A program made the translations under genes and the position numbers. From Marivirga sericea (lineage in GTDB: Bacteria > Bacteroidota > Bacteroidia > Cytophagales > Cyclobacteriaceae), in contig NZ_FXAW01000007.1 of NCBI RefSeq assembly GCF_900177665.1, positions 1 through 64,000 of the forward strand: DNA of 64,000 bases. Reading direction: 5' to 3'. Below the pieces are notes generated by a model. It was given only the letters and a program-made list of their open reading frames with translations, was not told the DNA's origin and did no database searches. Of this stretch, positions 16,839-28,390 are shown one piece after another; positions within the stretch are counted from its first letter, which is position 1, and each line of letters starts with the position of its first letter.

Positions 16839-17774
16839 ATGGAGAGAATAGCCATTATAGATTTAGGCACTAATACTTTTCACTTACTCATTATGGAAGT
16901 AAAAGGTGAGGAAGAGAACATTATTCACAAAGAGAAAATAGCTGTAAAGCTAGGAGAAGGTGGGATAAGTGAAGGCAATATTAGTAAAGCTGCTGAGGAG
17001 CGTGCTTTAAAGACAATGCTGTATTTCAAAGATAAAATCAAGGAAGAGCAGGTAAAACAAGTATTCGCTAGCGCTACATCTGCAATGCGCAATGCAAGCA
17101 ATGGAAAAGAAGTTATGGAGCGAATCTATGATGCTACAGGCATTTCCATACAGTTAATCTCTGGACTGGATGAAGCTAAATTCATCCACAAGGGCGTAAA
17201 AAAAGCTTTAAACATTGGCTTGGAGCCTGCATTAATTATGGATATCGGCGGTGGCAGTGTTGAATTTATTATTTGCAATCAACATGAAGTGTACTGGATG
17301 GAAAGTTTTGAAATCGGTGCACAAAGACTTTTAGATAAATTCCATAAGCATGACCCAATGCTTCCAAAAGACATAGAAAACTTAGATGATTTCCTAAGAA
17401 AAGAATTGGCAGAGCTAAAAGTCAAAATGGATATTTATCAACCTCACCACCTCATAGGCTCTTCTGGTACTTTTGACACCCTAATTGACATTAACTATCA
17501 AGAAAAAGGAGTAGAAAAGCCAGATGATAATGCTTTCTCACTTTCTCTGGAAGATTTCGATCGTATTTTTAGTGAAATCATCCATAAAACGAGAGCGGAA
17601 AGAATGGAAATTCCAGGCATGATTGAGATGCGAGTGGATATGATAGTAGTTGCGGTTTGTATGATTCAATTCCTCATTGAAAATAATGAGTTCATAGATA
17701 TAAAAGTTTCAACTTATGCGCTTAAAGAAGGTTTATTAGATGCTATCATCTCGAATGAGTTGAAAATATCATAA
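16839..17774 (+). CDS. Ppx/GppA-family phosphatase
   Basis: The 311-residue protein contains the actin/Hsp70-like phosphatase fold: IDLGTNTFHLLI (phosphate loop 1), ASATSAMRNASNG, IMDIGGGSVEFII (phosphate loop 2) and GSSGTFDTL. It corresponds to the short form, without the C-terminal HD-type domain of E. coli Ppx (about 513 residues). The family hydrolyses polyphosphate or pppGpp. It lies on the same strand 85 bases after the Crp-type regulator, which fits a phosphate theme, but co-transcription is not certain. Confidence 0.88.
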   Translation: MERIAIIDLGTNTFHLLIMEVKGEEENIIHKEKIAVKLGEGGISEGNISKAAEERALKTMLYFKDKIKEEQVKQVFASATSAMRNASNGKEVMERIYDATGISIQLISGLDEAKFIHKGVKKALNIGLEPALIMDIGGGSVEFIICNQHEVYWMESFEIGAQRLLDKFHKHDPMLPKDIENLDDFLRKELAELKVKMDIYQPHHLIGSSGTFDTLIDINYQEKGVEKPDDNAFSLSLEDFDRIFSEIIHKTRAERMEIPGMIEMRVDMIVVAVCMIQFLIENNEFIDIKVSTYALKEGLLDAIISNELKIS

Positions 17775-17787
17775 AATACGCTGGTCG

Positions 17788-17800
17788 ACTACAACACAAG
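17788..17800. repeat. 13-bp direct repeat, left copy
   Basis: The sequence ACTACAACACAAG occurs here, 65 bases before the dehydrogenase ATG, and again in the same orientation at 18961-18973, 7 bases after its stop. The pair brackets a single gene. Confidence 0.5.
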
Positions 17801-17864
17801 CTGTTATTACCAGATTATCATTAATTCAAAAGTATTATCATTAAATAATAGCAGAATCCATATA

Positions 17865-18953
17865 ATGAAGTTATTTGATCACATATCATTGCAACATTTT
17901 GTAAAAGAAGTATTCATCCGAATGGGTTGCCCAACCCTCGAGGCAGAAGAAGCAGCTGCGGTTTTAGTGAATGCTGATTTGCGCGGAGTTGATTCTCATG
18001 GAGTAGCGCGTTTGCATGGGTACATCAGGCTATGGGAAGAAGGTCGGATTAATGCAAAACCTGACATTAAGATTATACATGAAACCCCTAGTACGGCCGT
18101 AGTAGATGGGGACAAAGGTCTTGGGTTAGTAGTAGCACCCTTTGCTATGAGAATAGCGATGGAAAAAGCTGAAAAGGTGGGCACAGGATGGGTCTCTGTT
18201 AAAAATTCAAATCACTATGGCATAGCTGGCCACCACAGTATGATGGCCTTAGATAAAGACATGATCGGATGGTCTATGACGAATGCCAGTCCTTTAGTAT
18301 CGCCAACTTTCTCTAAAGAACGATTATTAGGAACAAACCCTATTTCTATTGCCATACCCACTAAAAACCAACCTCCCTATGTAGCAGACTTTGCTACTAC
18401 TACAGTAGCGAACGGTAAACTAGAAGTATTGAAAAGAAAAAATGAAAAAGCGCCATTAGGATGGGTGCAAGATGCAGAGGGAAATGGAACAACAGATGTA
18501 GACGCATTGAAGAAGGGTGGAAGTATGTTACCCTTAGGAGGTTCAAGAGAACACTCAGGACATAAAGGCTACATTCTTGGATCCATAGTAGATATATTCT
18601 CTGCGGTGCTTTCAGGAGCGAATTACGGCCCGTGGGCTCCACCATTCGTTAGCTTCCTACCTCTAAAGGAAAATCCTGTAGGCGAAGGCTTAGGCCATTT
18701 CTTGGGCGCAATGAGAATTGATGCTTTCAGACCTGCTGAAGATTTCAAATCCCACATGGATAATTGGATAGAAACATTCAGAAATGCGGAAACTACAAAT
18801 GAAAATGATAAAGTATTGATTCCTGGTGATCCTGAAAGGGAAATTAGCGAAGAGAGAAAGACAAATGGAATTCCATTATTGCCTGCAGTAGTGCAAGATT
18901 TAACTACTATTGGGGAGAAATTTGAAGTGACTTTCAAAGACTACTTTAGATAG
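17865..18953 (+). CDS. type-2 malate/L-lactate dehydrogenase (Ldh_2 family)
   Basis: The 362-residue protein belongs to the NAD(P)-dependent Ldh_2/YlbC/ComC family (COG2055), unrelated to classical LDH. Landmarks: VNADLRGVDSHGVARLHGY, VKNSNHYGIAGHHSMMAL, LLGTNPISIAIPT, DFATTTVANGK and the glycine-rich cofactor region REHSGHKGYILGS. The expected product oxidises or reduces a 2-hydroxy acid such as malate, lactate or sulfolactate in the cytoplasm. Substrate choice cannot be fixed by eye. It stands alone, bracketed by 13-bp direct repeats. Confidence 0.88.
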   Translation: MKLFDHISLQHFVKEVFIRMGCPTLEAEEAAAVLVNADLRGVDSHGVARLHGYIRLWEEGRINAKPDIKIIHETPSTAVVDGDKGLGLVVAPFAMRIAMEKAEKVGTGWVSVKNSNHYGIAGHHSMMALDKDMIGWSMTNASPLVSPTFSKERLLGTNPISIAIPTKNQPPYVADFATTTVANGKLEVLKRKNEKAPLGWVQDAEGNGTTDVDALKKGGSMLPLGGSREHSGHKGYILGSIVDIFSAVLSGANYGPWAPPFVSFLPLKENPVGEGLGHFLGAMRIDAFRPAEDFKSHMDNWIETFRNAETTNENDKVLIPGDPEREISEERKTNGIPLLPAVVQDLTTIGEKFEVTFKDYFR

Positions 18954-18960
18954 GTTGTAA

Positions 18961-18973
18961 ACTACAACACAAG
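18961..18973. repeat. 13-bp direct repeat, right copy
   Basis: Second perfect copy of ACTACAACACAAG (first at 17788-17800), just after the dehydrogenase stop codon. Confidence 0.5.
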
Positions 18974-19009
18974 GCCGTTTAGAACAAAAGCCGCCATCTG
19001 AATGTCTAT

Positions 19010-19567
19010 CTAAATGGTAAAGCCTACCCGCAAAACAAAAGGAGAATTATACGGAGAACGAGAAACATCATAAAGTAAATTATATAATGCCATTACTGTG
19101 AAACCAGCTCTATTTCCAATAGGCTGAAAATACCCCCCACCAATAAAAAAGGCTGGAACCCATGCTCTGCCTAGTTCAAAACCATTTGAAGTATTATAAA
19201 TTACATCTAAATTAATATTCTCATACTCAGAATAACCGAATAATTGTTGTGAAAAATTATATCTTCCAAACAATTTGCCTCCAAAAATATTGGTTTCATA
19301 ATCAGCCACTCTATTGCCTCCTCGGACTCTGAAATATTGATAAATTCCACCAACGCCCGCTGAAAGCTTTTCATTAATCATATAGCCTACTATAGGGGAA
19401 GCTTCAATATGAGTGAACGTTCCAAACTGGAGTCCAAAATTACCTCCAAAATAGATCCTCTCTGTAAAACTGGAATTTTCATCCACATATTTCTGAGCGG
19501 ACGAGTCTTGAATAGTACTAGCAGTTAGTATTATCAGAATCACACAAAATGTAAATAGTTTCTTCAA
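19010..19567 (-). CDS. hypothetical outer-membrane beta-barrel protein
   Basis: The 185-residue product starts with a signal peptide (MKKLFTFCVILIILTASTIQ, cleavage near SSAQ) and continues with alternating aromatic beta-strand segments such as RIYFGGNFGLQFGTF, SAGVGGIYQYF, NIFGGKLFGRYNF and FFIGGGYFQPIGNR, ending in FVLRVGFTI. This is the pattern of a small eight-strand barrel. The start codon is TTG (19567), with no in-frame ATG; the stop of the FtsB-like gene is only 3 bases upstream, so translation is probably coupled. Function is unknown. Confidence 0.65.
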   Translation of the reverse strand: MKKLFTFCVILIILTASTIQDSSAQKYVDENSSFTERIYFGGNFGLQFGTFTHIEASPIVGYMINEKLSAGVGGIYQYFRVRGGNRVADYETNIFGGKLFGRYNFSQQLFGYSEYENINLDVIYNTSNGFELGRAWVPAFFIGGGYFQPIGNRAGFTVMALYNLLYDVSRSPYNSPFVLRVGFTI

Positions 19568-19570
19568 TAT

Positions 19571-19861
19571 TTATTCTTTTTCAACTATAACGAAAAGATC
19601 TTCAGATTCTTTCTTCATCAGGTATCTTTCTCTAGCAAATTTTTCTAGCAATTCATCATCACTCATCAATCCCTCTCTGTCTAATTCGACTTCCTTAATC
19701 TTCTCTTGATAATATTTCTTCTCCTTTACCAAATCGTTATACTTGGAAGAAAGTCTCCACTGAGAAACTAAATCATTGCCATCAATGAATAACATCCAAA
19801 TCAGGAACACTGCTCCTGCAATAAAGTAAAAGTTCTTAAAGATTTTTGGAATTCTATCCAT
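19571..19861 (-). CDS. FtsB/DivIC-family septum protein
   Basis: This 96-residue protein (start taken at ATG 19861; another ATG lies 9 bases upstream at 19870) has a short cytoplasmic N-terminus, one transmembrane segment (YFIAGAVFLIWMLFI) and a coiled coil (VKEKKYYQEKIKEVELDRE) followed by FARERYLMKKESEDLFVI. This is the layout of FtsB/DivIC proteins, which join the divisome with FtsL and FtsQ. It follows eno after a terminator, as in many Bacteroidota. Confidence 0.82.
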   Translation of the reverse strand: MDRIPKIFKNFYFIAGAVFLIWMLFIDGNDLVSQWRLSSKYNDLVKEKKYYQEKIKEVELDREGLMSDDELLEKFARERYLMKKESEDLFVIVEKE

Positions 19862-19915
19862 TATATGCATTACTATTGATGCTTTAAAAGTAACATAAAA
19901 AAGTGAAACAGCCTA

Positions 19916-19955
19916 AAAGTAAAAAAGGCTACTGGCACAACACCAATAGCCTTTT
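19916..19955 (-). terminator. intrinsic terminator of eno
   Basis: AAAAGGCTA-C-TGG (19923-19935) pairs with CCA-A-TAGCCTTTT (19943-19955) around a 7-base loop, with one mismatch. On the minus strand the stem is followed by a T run, 18 bases after the eno stop codon. Confidence 0.8.
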
Positions 19956-19972
19956 GTGCTGATTGTCTATAA

Positions 19973-22349
<2,377 letters not shown>

Positions 22350-22403
22350 CAGATACTATTCTGAAATTGAAAATGAAATGGAGCTTTATTTATTAAACTG
22401 AGG

Positions 22404-22411
22404 CAAAAATA
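22404..22411 (-). promoter_or_regulatory. -7 box candidate for carA-eno
   Basis: The minus strand reads TATTTTTG, matching TAnnTTTG, directly in the T run that follows the rplQ terminator stem and about 55 bases before the carA ATG. No clear -33 TTTG is present. Confidence 0.35.
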
Positions 22412-22451
22412 AATAAAAAAAAAGGGATTGAATAAATATCCAATCCCTTTT
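22411..22451 (-). terminator. intrinsic terminator at the end of the ribosomal/rpoA operon
   Basis: AAAAGGGATTG (22420-22430) pairs perfectly with CAATCCCTTTT (22441-22451) around a 10-base loop. On the minus strand a long T run follows. It ends the long rplC-to-rplQ unit, 22 bases after the rplQ stop. Confidence 0.88.
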
Positions 22452-22473
22452 ATTAAATCTATTGTTAGAAAGA

Positions 22474-23121
22474 TTATTCATCTCCCTTTTTCTCATCTGA
22501 TTTATCATCAGATTTTGTCTCTTTTTTCTCTGCTTTCGGAGCATCCTCTGTCTTAGCTTCGGCTTTCTTAGTTTCAGCTTTAGGAGCTTCTTCTTTTTTC
22601 GCTTCAGCCTTTGGAGCATCTTCTTTCTTAGCCTCTTTCTTCGGAGTCGCTTCTTTGGTTTCGGCAGTACCTTCAGCCTTAGCAGAAGTAGATTTAGAAC
22701 TACCACCTCTACGGCTTCTTCTAGTAGTTTTCTTTTCCTTCTTCTCACCACCTAGCAACAACTCATTGTAATCCACTAGCTCGATTAATGCCATTTCCGC
22801 ATCATCACCCAATCTAGATCCCAATTTGATTATTCTAGTATAGCCACCTGGTCTATTAGCAATCTTAGTTGCAACTTCGTCAAAAAGCTCCTTTAGTACT
22901 TCCTTATTCTTTAAAGAAGAAAAAACAATTCTTCTATTATGCGTAGTATCCTCCTTTGATTTTGTCAATAAAGGCTCAACATACTTCCTTAGTGCCTTTG
23001 CTTTAGCAACAGTGGTTGTAATCCTTTTTGAAAGGATTAAAGAACCTGCCATGTTTGATAACATCGCATTTCTATGGGAAGCAGTTCTACTTAAATGATT
23101 AAATTTCTTACCGTGTCTCAT
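22474..23121 (-). CDS. rplQ: 50S ribosomal protein L17 with long charged tail
   Basis: Residues 1 to about 125 are normal L17 ([51 protein letters not shown]). The remaining 90 or so residues are a low-complexity Lys/Ala/Glu tail (repeats of [11 protein letters not shown] and TKKAEAK type) with an Arg/Ser-rich bridge ([12 protein letters not shown]). E. coli L17 lacks this tail; Bacteroidota L17 proteins are often extended. It is the last gene of the rpsM-rpsK-rpsD-rpoA-rplQ segment, 5 bases after rpoA. Confidence 0.95.
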   Translation of the reverse strand: MRHGKKFNHLSRTASHRNAMLSNMAGSLILSKRITTTVAKAKALRKYVEPLLTKSKEDTTHNRRIVFSSLKNKEVLKELFDEVATKIANRPGGYTRIIKLGSRLGDDAEMALIELVDYNELLLGGEKKEKKTTRRSRRGGSSKSTSAKAEGTAETKEATPKKEAKKEDAPKAEAKKEEAPKAETKKAEAKTEDAPKAEKKETKSDDKSDEKKGDE

Positions 23122-23126
23122 TGTCC

Positions 23127-24116
23127 TTATTCTTCGTCAAGTTTGTATTTGGATAGATCCATTCCAAAGGTTAAACCTTTATCTGCTACCAATTGCTCTA
23201 ATTCTGCTAACGATTTCTTACCGAAATTTCTAAATTTCATCATATCAGAAATTTCAAGTGCAACCAAGTCTCCTAGTGTTTTAACATCAGCTGCTTTCAA
23301 GCAATTGTACGCTCTTACGGAAAGGTCTAAATCGTTAAGAGCTGTTTTAAGCAATTTGCGCATATGCAACATTTCCTCATCTACAGCTTCAGGTTCATCA
23401 GATCCACCAGCATCCAATACCATATTCTGATCAGAAAATAACATAAAGTGCTTGATCAATATATTTGCAGCACCTTTTAATGCTACTTCCGGGTGAATAC
23501 TACCGTCAGTTTCAATATCTAAAACTAATTGTTCGTAATCAGTTTTCTGCTCAACTCTTGTATTTTCAACGCTATATTTAACGTTTTTTATTGGAGTGAA
23601 AATTGAATCAATAGCAATATAGTCCGTAGCTTGGTCTACTACATTGTTCTCTTCAGAGGAAACATATCCTCTTCCTTTTTCTATCGTCAATTCTATCTCA
23701 AAATTAATTGACTCATCCATGTGACAAATCAACAAATCAGGATTCAAGATTTCGAAAGAAGTTGTGAACTTATTGATATCACCAGCTTTGAATTCCTTAG
23801 TATTTTTAAGAGAAATGTTAATTTTGTTGTCAGCAGTCTCTGCTATCTTCTTAAATCTTACCATTTTAAGATTTAATATCAATTCAGAAACATCTTCCAC
23901 CACACCTTCTACTGCAGAAAACTCATGCAATACACCAGGAATCTTAATACCTGTTATAGCATAACCTTCAAGTGAAGATAACAAAATTCTTCTTAAGGCA
24001 TTACCTACAGTAACGCCATATCCTTTTTCTAATGGTTTGAATGTAAAAAGCCCGTGAAAATCATCTGCTTTCTCCATTGCCACCTTTTCAGGCATTTGGA
24101 ATGCTAAAATGGACAT
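23127..24116 (-). CDS. rpoA: RNA polymerase alpha subunit
   Basis: The 329-residue protein has the alpha N-terminal dimerisation domain (1 to about 230, with [20 protein letters not shown] and [14 protein letters not shown]), an acidic linker ([12 protein letters not shown]), and the C-terminal helix-hairpin-helix domain (about 250-329, [35 protein letters not shown]) that binds UP elements and activators. It sits between rpsD and rplQ, so RNA polymerase assembly and ribosome synthesis share one transcript. Confidence 0.97.
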   Translation of the reverse strand: MSILAFQMPEKVAMEKADDFHGLFTFKPLEKGYGVTVGNALRRILLSSLEGYAITGIKIPGVLHEFSAVEGVVEDVSELILNLKMVRFKKIAETADNKINISLKNTKEFKAGDINKFTTSFEILNPDLLICHMDESINFEIELTIEKGRGYVSSEENNVVDQATDYIAIDSIFTPIKNVKYSVENTRVEQKTDYEQLVLDIETDGSIHPEVALKGAANILIKHFMLFSDQNMVLDAGGSDEPEAVDEEMLHMRKLLKTALNDLDLSVRAYNCLKAADVKTLGDLVALEISDMMKFRNFGKKSLAELEQLVADKGLTFGMDLSKYKLDEE

Positions 24117-24143
24117 ATTATTAAATTTCTTTAAATTAACTGT

Positions 24144-24749
24144 TTATTTTGAGTACAACTCGACAATCAGCTGCTCATTAATATTCTCTGGAATATCTTC
24201 TCTTTGCGGAATATTTACAAATTTTCCTGACATTGAAGACTTATCAAATTCCAACCAAGAATATTTCGTTGCTGTATTGGATGAAAGGCTATCAGTGATA
24301 GACTCTAGAGATTTAGATTTCTCTCTTACACCAATTACATCACTTTCTTTCACTTGATAAGATGGGATATTTAAAATCTCTCCATTTACCAAAATGTGTT
24401 TATGACCTACCAACTGTCTCGCTGCTCTTCTAGTAGGAGCAATCCCTAATCTAAAAACAACGTTATCCAATCTACTTTCCAACAATTGAAGTAGTACCTC
24501 ACCAGTAATACCTTTCTTTCTGGAAGCTTTATCAAATAAATTAGCAAATTGCCTCTCTAATACACCATAAGTGTATTTAGCTTTTTGCTTCTCCATCAGC
24601 TGCACAGCATATTCAGACTGCTTTCTACGTCTTCCTCTGCCGTGTTGTCCAGGAGGATAAGCCTTTTTGGATAATGCTTTACTTGCACCAAAAATTGGTT
24701 CATTAAACCTTCTTGCTATTTTGGATTTTGGTCCTTTATATCTAGCCAT
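24144..24749 (-). CDS. rpsD: 30S ribosomal protein S4
   Basis: 201 residues, normal length. The N-terminus [15 protein letters not shown] has no zinc-binding cysteines, and the S4 RNA-binding domain is clear ([34 protein letters not shown]). S4 nucleates assembly of the 30S body and in other bacteria represses its own operon. It lies between rpsK and rpoA, the usual order. Confidence 0.97.
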   Translation of the reverse strand: MARYKGPKSKIARRFNEPIFGASKALSKKAYPPGQHGRGRRRKQSEYAVQLMEKQKAKYTYGVLERQFANLFDKASRKKGITGEVLLQLLESRLDNVVFRLGIAPTRRAARQLVGHKHILVNGEILNIPSYQVKESDVIGVREKSKSLESITDSLSSNTATKYSWLEFDKSSMSGKFVNIPQREDIPENINEQLIVELYSK

Positions 24750-24774
24750 TTTCTTTAATTACTTAAGCGATGAA

Positions 24775-25167
24775 TTAAACCCTACGTCTTTTAGGTGGAC
24801 GACATCCATTATGTGGTAATGCAGTAACATCTTTAATCACCGTTACTTCAATACCTGTATTTTGAATAGTTCTGATGGCAGAATCTCTTCCTGCACCAGG
24901 TCCTTTAACATATACTTCAACTTTCCTAAGACCTAAATCGTAGGCAGTCTGTGCGGCATTCTGAGCAGCGACTTGACCAGCATATGGAGTGTTCTTTTTA
25001 GAACCCTTAAAACCCATCTTACCAGCGGATGCCCAGGAAATTACCTGACCTGTAGAGTTTGTTAAGGAAATGATGATGTTATTGAACGAAGCTCTGATGT
25101 GTGCTTGTCCGATAGCTTCAACATTAACAACTCTTTTTTTAGCTTTATCTTTTCTCTTTTGAGCCAT
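24775..25167 (-). CDS. rpsK: 30S ribosomal protein S11
   Basis: 130 residues. Contains [31 protein letters not shown] and the conserved C-terminus [13 protein letters not shown]11 binds the 30S platform and contacts the mRNA exit and the S7/S18 area. It starts 10 bases after rpsM. Confidence 0.97.
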   Translation of the reverse strand: MAQKRKDKAKKRVVNVEAIGQAHIRASFNNIIISLTNSTGQVISWASAGKMGFKGSKKNTPYAGQVAAQNAAQTAYDLGLRKVEVYVKGPGAGRDSAIRTIQNTGIEVTVIKDVTALPHNGCRPPKRRRV

Positions 25168-25177
25168 GATCTAATGA

Positions 25178-25555
25178 TTACTTAGTAGCTTTCTTTTTAT
25201 TTGCAATAGTCTTCCTCTTTCCTTTACGAGTACGAGAATTGTTCTTTGTTCTCTGTCCCCTTAACGGAAGCCCTTTTCTGTGACGTAAACCTCTGTAACA
25301 TCCAATATCTAACAATCTTTTGATGCTCATTTGAACCTCAGATTTTAGAACACCTTCAGTCTTGAAGTTTTCACTAATGACAGATCTAATGCTATTCGCT
25401 TCGTCATCAGTCCACTCACTAACTTTTTTATCAGCGTCAACACCAGCCATTTCTAAAATCTTTGCTGATGAACTTCTACCAAGACCAAATATGTAGGTCA
25501 ATGATATAACTCCCCTTTTATTATCAGGAATATCTACTCCGGAAACTCTTGCCAT
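25178..25555 (-). CDS. rpsM: 30S ribosomal protein S13
   Basis: 125 residues. The N-terminus [25 protein letters not shown] and the signature [24 protein letters not shown] identify S13, which bridges the 30S head to L5 and L31 of the large subunit. A basic C-terminal tail ([16 protein letters not shown]) reaches the P-site tRNA. It follows rpmJ after 2 bases. Confidence 0.97.
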   Translation of the reverse strand: MARVSGVDIPDNKRGVISLTYIFGLGRSSSAKILEMAGVDADKKVSEWTDDEANSIRSVISENFKTEGVLKSEVQMSIKRLLDIGCYRGLRHRKGLPLRGQRTKNNSRTRKGKRKTIANKKKATK

Positions 25556-25557
25556 AA

Positions 25558-25674
25558 TTACCCTTGTCTTTGTTTGAAACGTGGATTCTTCTTGTTGATC
25601 ACATAAAGCTTGCCGTTTCTTCGGACTACTTTACAATCAACACTTCTCTTTTTGATTGAAGCTTTAACTTTCAT
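25558..25674 (-). CDS. rpmJ: 50S ribosomal protein L36
   Basis: A 38-codon frame from ATG 25674 to TAA 25558-25560 encodes [20 protein letters not shown] followed by [18 protein letters not shown]. This is canonical L36 except that only one cysteine (Cys13) is present: the CxxC...C...H zinc ribbon is lost, the C-minus type. It lies between infA and rpsM, its expected place. Confidence 0.96.
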   Translation of the reverse strand: MKVKASIKKRSVDCKVVRRNGKLYVINKKNPRFKQRQG

Positions 25675-25681
25675 AATCTTT

Positions 25682-25900
25682 TTATTTGTATCTGTATACT
25701 ATTCTACCTTTTGTTAGGTCATAAGGAGACATCTCCAATTTCACCTTATCTCCAGGAAGAATCTTAATATAATTCATTCTCATTTTCCCAGAGATATGAG
25801 CTATTACCTCATGACCATTACTTAATTCAACACGAAACATAGCGTTCGATAACGCTTCCGTTATTGTTCCATCTTGCTCTATTGAACTTTGTTTTGCCAT
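25682..25900 (-). CDS. infA: translation initiation factor IF-1
   Basis: 72 residues forming one OB-fold S1-like domain ([49 protein letters not shown]). IF-1 blocks the A site during initiation with IF-2 and IF-3. It begins 10 bases after secY: the map gene often found here in other Bacteroidota is absent. Confidence 0.97.
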   Translation of the reverse strand: MAKQSSIEQDGTITEALSNAMFRVELSNGHEVIAHISGKMRMNYIKILPGDKVKLEMSPYDLTKGRIVYRYK

Positions 25901-25910
25901 AATTACTAGA

Positions 25911-27230
25911 TTAAGCTACCGCTGTTCTTTGTGACGAACTACCTTTCACTTTACCTGACTTCATCATCCCTTCATAATGACGCATCAACAAGTAACTCTC
26001 TATTTGCTGTAAAGTATCTAAAATCACCCCTACCATAATGATTAGGGATGTTCCTCCAAAAAATTGAGAGAATTGAGTGCCAACACCAGCTCTAGCAACG
26101 AACGCAGGTAAAATTGCAATCAGTGCTAAATAAATAGAGCCCGGTAAAGTAATTTTCGTTAATATATTATCTATAAAATCGGAAGTTTCCTTTCCTGGTT
26201 TAATTCCAGGCACAAAACCACCGTTCCTCTTCATATCATCTGCTATCTGACTAGGATTAATCGTAATCGCAGTATACAAGAATGTAAACACTATGATTAA
26301 CAATGCAAATGTTAAGTTATACTGCCAACTTTGAAAATCTGAAAATACATTTCCAATATAAGCCGCTGTATCACTATCATCTGCCCATAAGTTTGCCAAT
26401 AAAGCAGGTAAAAACATCAATGACTGCGCAAAGATAATCGGCATTACACCTGACGCATTAACCTTTAATGGAATATATTGACGTTGACCACCATACACTC
26501 TTCCTCCCACAACTTGCTTAGCATACTGAACTGGTATTCTTCTGGTAGCTTGCACCAACATTACGGTGACCATCACTACGAAGAATAAAGCCACGATCTC
26601 TAGAATGAAGAATAATAAACCACTCATGCCTAGGGATATTGCTTCAGCAACAATAGAACCAGGGAAACGTGAAATAATTCCTATCATAATCAGCATAGAA
26701 ATCCCATTCCCAATACCCTTATCAGTAATTTTTTCTCCTAACCACATACAAAAAATTGTACCTGCTGTTAGAACAATAACGGATGTGACAGTGAAGAAGG
26801 TCTGACTCATCATAATAGCCTCCGATGGAATCGTTCCTGCTACGTAGCTTACACCTTGTACAAAGGTGATAGCAATAGTTAAGACTCTTGTAATTTGAGT
26901 GATTTTCTTTCTACCAGATTCGCCCTCTTTTTGCATCTTCTGAAAATACGGCACAGCAACTGTCAAAAGCTGAATGACAATACTTGCAGAGATGTAAGGC
27001 ATGATACCTAACGCAAAAATGGATGCGTTCGAAAACGCACCTCCTAAAATGGTGTCTAAGAGACCAAAAATACCTTGGGCATCACCGGACAACTTTGAAG
27101 GATCAACACCAGGTAAAACCACAAAAGAGCCTAGACGGAATATTATTAAAAACCCAATAGTATTTAAAATCCTATCTCTCAGCTCCTCAATGGAGAAAAT
27201 ATTCTTTATGGTAGAAAAAAAACGATTCAT
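25911..27230 (-). CDS. secY: SecY preprotein translocase channel
   Basis: Start taken at ATG 27230 (439 residues), 1 base after the rplO stop; a longer TTG-started frame would overlap rplO. Ten hydrophobic spans are visible, starting near [18 protein letters not shown], with the cytoplasmic loop [12 protein letters not shown] and the C-terminal [17 protein letters not shown]. It forms the SecYEG channel; secE is at 51106. Co-transcription with ribosomal genes is universal. Confidence 0.96.
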   Translation of the reverse strand: MNRFFSTIKNIFSIEELRDRILNTIGFLIIFRLGSFVVLPGVDPSKLSGDAQGIFGLLDTILGGAFSNASIFALGIMPYISASIVIQLLTVAVPYFQKMQKEGESGRKKITQITRVLTIAITFVQGVSYVAGTIPSEAIMMSQTFFTVTSVIVLTAGTIFCMWLGEKITDKGIGNGISMLIMIGIISRFPGSIVAEAISLGMSGLLFFILEIVALFFVVMVTVMLVQATRRIPVQYAKQVVGGRVYGGQRQYIPLKVNASGVMPIIFAQSLMFLPALLANLWADDSDTAAYIGNVFSDFQSWQYNLTFALLIIVFTFLYTAITINPSQIADDMKRNGGFVPGIKPGKETSDFIDNILTKITLPGSIYLALIAILPAFVARAGVGTQFSQFFGGTSLIIMVGVILDTLQQIESYLLMRHYEGMMKSGKVKGSSSQRTAVA

Positions 27231-27231
27231 A

Positions 27232-27678
27232 TTATATTTTTGATGCAGTTCCCCCAGCTTTTTCAATTGCCTCTAATGCAGTTTTTGAAAATGCATTAGC
27301 TGTAACATTCAATTTAGCTTTCAAGGTTCCGTTTCCTAAAATTTTAACCAAGTCATTTTTAGCAACAAGTCCTTTGCTTTTCAATAATTCCAAGTCAATA
27401 GTATCAACACTATACTTTTCTTGAAGTATCTGAAGATCACTCAAATTGATGGCTTTATAACTAACTCTATTGAAGTTATTGAAACCAAATTTAGGAACTC
27501 TCCTTTGCAATGGCATCTGTCCACCTTCAAAACCTTGTTTCGAAGAATATCCACTTCTCGATTTAGCACCTTTATGACCTCTTCCTGCAGTACCGGCAGC
27601 TCCAGATCCCTGGCCTCTTCCAATACGCTTTCTATCTTTAATAGAACCTTCTGCTGGTTTTAATGTATGTAATTTCAT
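27232..27678 (-). CDS. rplO: 50S ribosomal protein L15
   Basis: 148 residues. The N-terminal half is Gly/Arg rich (RKRIGRGQGSGAAGTAGRG, KSRSGYSSKQGFEGGQMPLQ) and threads into 23S rRNA; the C-terminal half is a globular domain. It follows rpmD after 1 base and precedes secY. Confidence 0.97.
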   Translation of the reverse strand: MKLHTLKPAEGSIKDRKRIGRGQGSGAAGTAGRGHKGAKSRSGYSSKQGFEGGQMPLQRRVPKFGFNNFNRVSYKAINLSDLQILQEKYSVDTIDLELLKSKGLVAKNDLVKILGNGTLKAKLNVTANAFSKTALEAIEKAGGTASKI

Positions 27679-27679
27679 C

Positions 27680-27862
27680 TTATCCTTCAGTTATATTAAC
27701 TAAGTGAGCTACCTTTCTCAACATTCCTTCGATTTGAGGAGTTGAATCTTTAGTCACTGTTTTATTAATTCTACCTAAACCTAAAGCTTCTATTGTAAGC
27801 TTTTGATTTTTAGGCCTTCCTATTACACTTCTGGTTTGTGTTACCTTAATTTTCTTAGCCAT
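27680..27862 (-). CDS. rpmD: 50S ribosomal protein L30
   Basis: 60 residues, normal bacterial short form: MAKKIKVTQTRSVIGRPKNQ, then LTIEALGLGRINKTV and a VAHLVNITEG ending. It sits between rpsE and rplO as in the standard spc order. Confidence 0.95.
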   Translation of the reverse strand: MAKKIKVTQTRSVIGRPKNQKLTIEALGLGRINKTVTKDSTPQIEGMLRKVAHLVNITEG

Positions 27863-27867
27863 TGTAA

Positions 27868-28386
27868 TTACCCATTAAATACGTTAGAAAGTGCAATTCC
27901 TCTATCTTTCGCTACTGTATAAGGATCTCTCAATTTAAGTAGTGCATCAAAAGTAGCTTTCACTACGTTGTGCGGGTTCGAAGAACCTTTAGATTTTGCT
28001 AAAACATTATGAACACCAGCACTTTCGAAAACAGCACGCATTGCACCACCTGCTATTACTCCAGTACCTGGAGAAGCAGGTTTCACTAATACGAAACCAC
28101 CACTATATTTACCGATTTGTTCATGCGGAACAGTACCTTTAAGAATAGGCACTTTTACCAAATTCTTTTTAGCATCATCAATTCCTTTGGTAATCGCATC
28201 CGTCACTTCATTGGCTTTACCCAATCCATAACCAACAACACCATTACCATCTCCTACAACCACGATTGCAGAGAAGCTAAATCTTCTACCACCTTTCACA
28301 ACCTTAGCAACCCTTTTAATGGCTACCACCTTCTCCTTCAATTCGATTTCGCTTGCTCTAACAGATTTTATATTACTCTGAGACAT
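27868..28386 (-). CDS. rpsE: 30S ribosomal protein S5
   Basis: 172 residues. The double-stranded-RNA-binding N-domain carries [20 protein letters not shown] (the spectinomycin-site loop, wild-type-like) and [20 protein letters not shown]; the C-domain has [18 protein letters not shown]5 contributes to decoding accuracy with S4 and S12. Confidence 0.97.
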   Translation of the reverse strand: MSQSNIKSVRASEIELKEKVVAIKRVAKVVKGGRRFSFSAIVVVGDGNGVVGYGLGKANEVTDAITKGIDDAKKNLVKVPILKGTVPHEQIGKYSGGFVLVKPASPGTGVIAGGAMRAVFESAGVHNVLAKSKGSSNPHNVVKATFDALLKLRDPYTVAKDRGIALSNVFNG

Positions 28387-28390
28387 ATTT

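Noticed and set aside
22386-22751. 121-residue Lys/Arg/Leu-rich frame on the minus strand
   Set aside because: It is another reading frame of the repetitive rplQ tail; composition is an artefact of the Lys/Ala/Glu repeats.
25675-25681. Missing gene between rpmJ and infA
   Set aside because: The two genes are 7 bases apart; nothing is lost in this interval.
27231-27266. N-terminal extension of SecY
   Set aside because: The longer start is TTG and would overlap rplO; the ATG at 27230 sits next to the rplO stop and fits the family.
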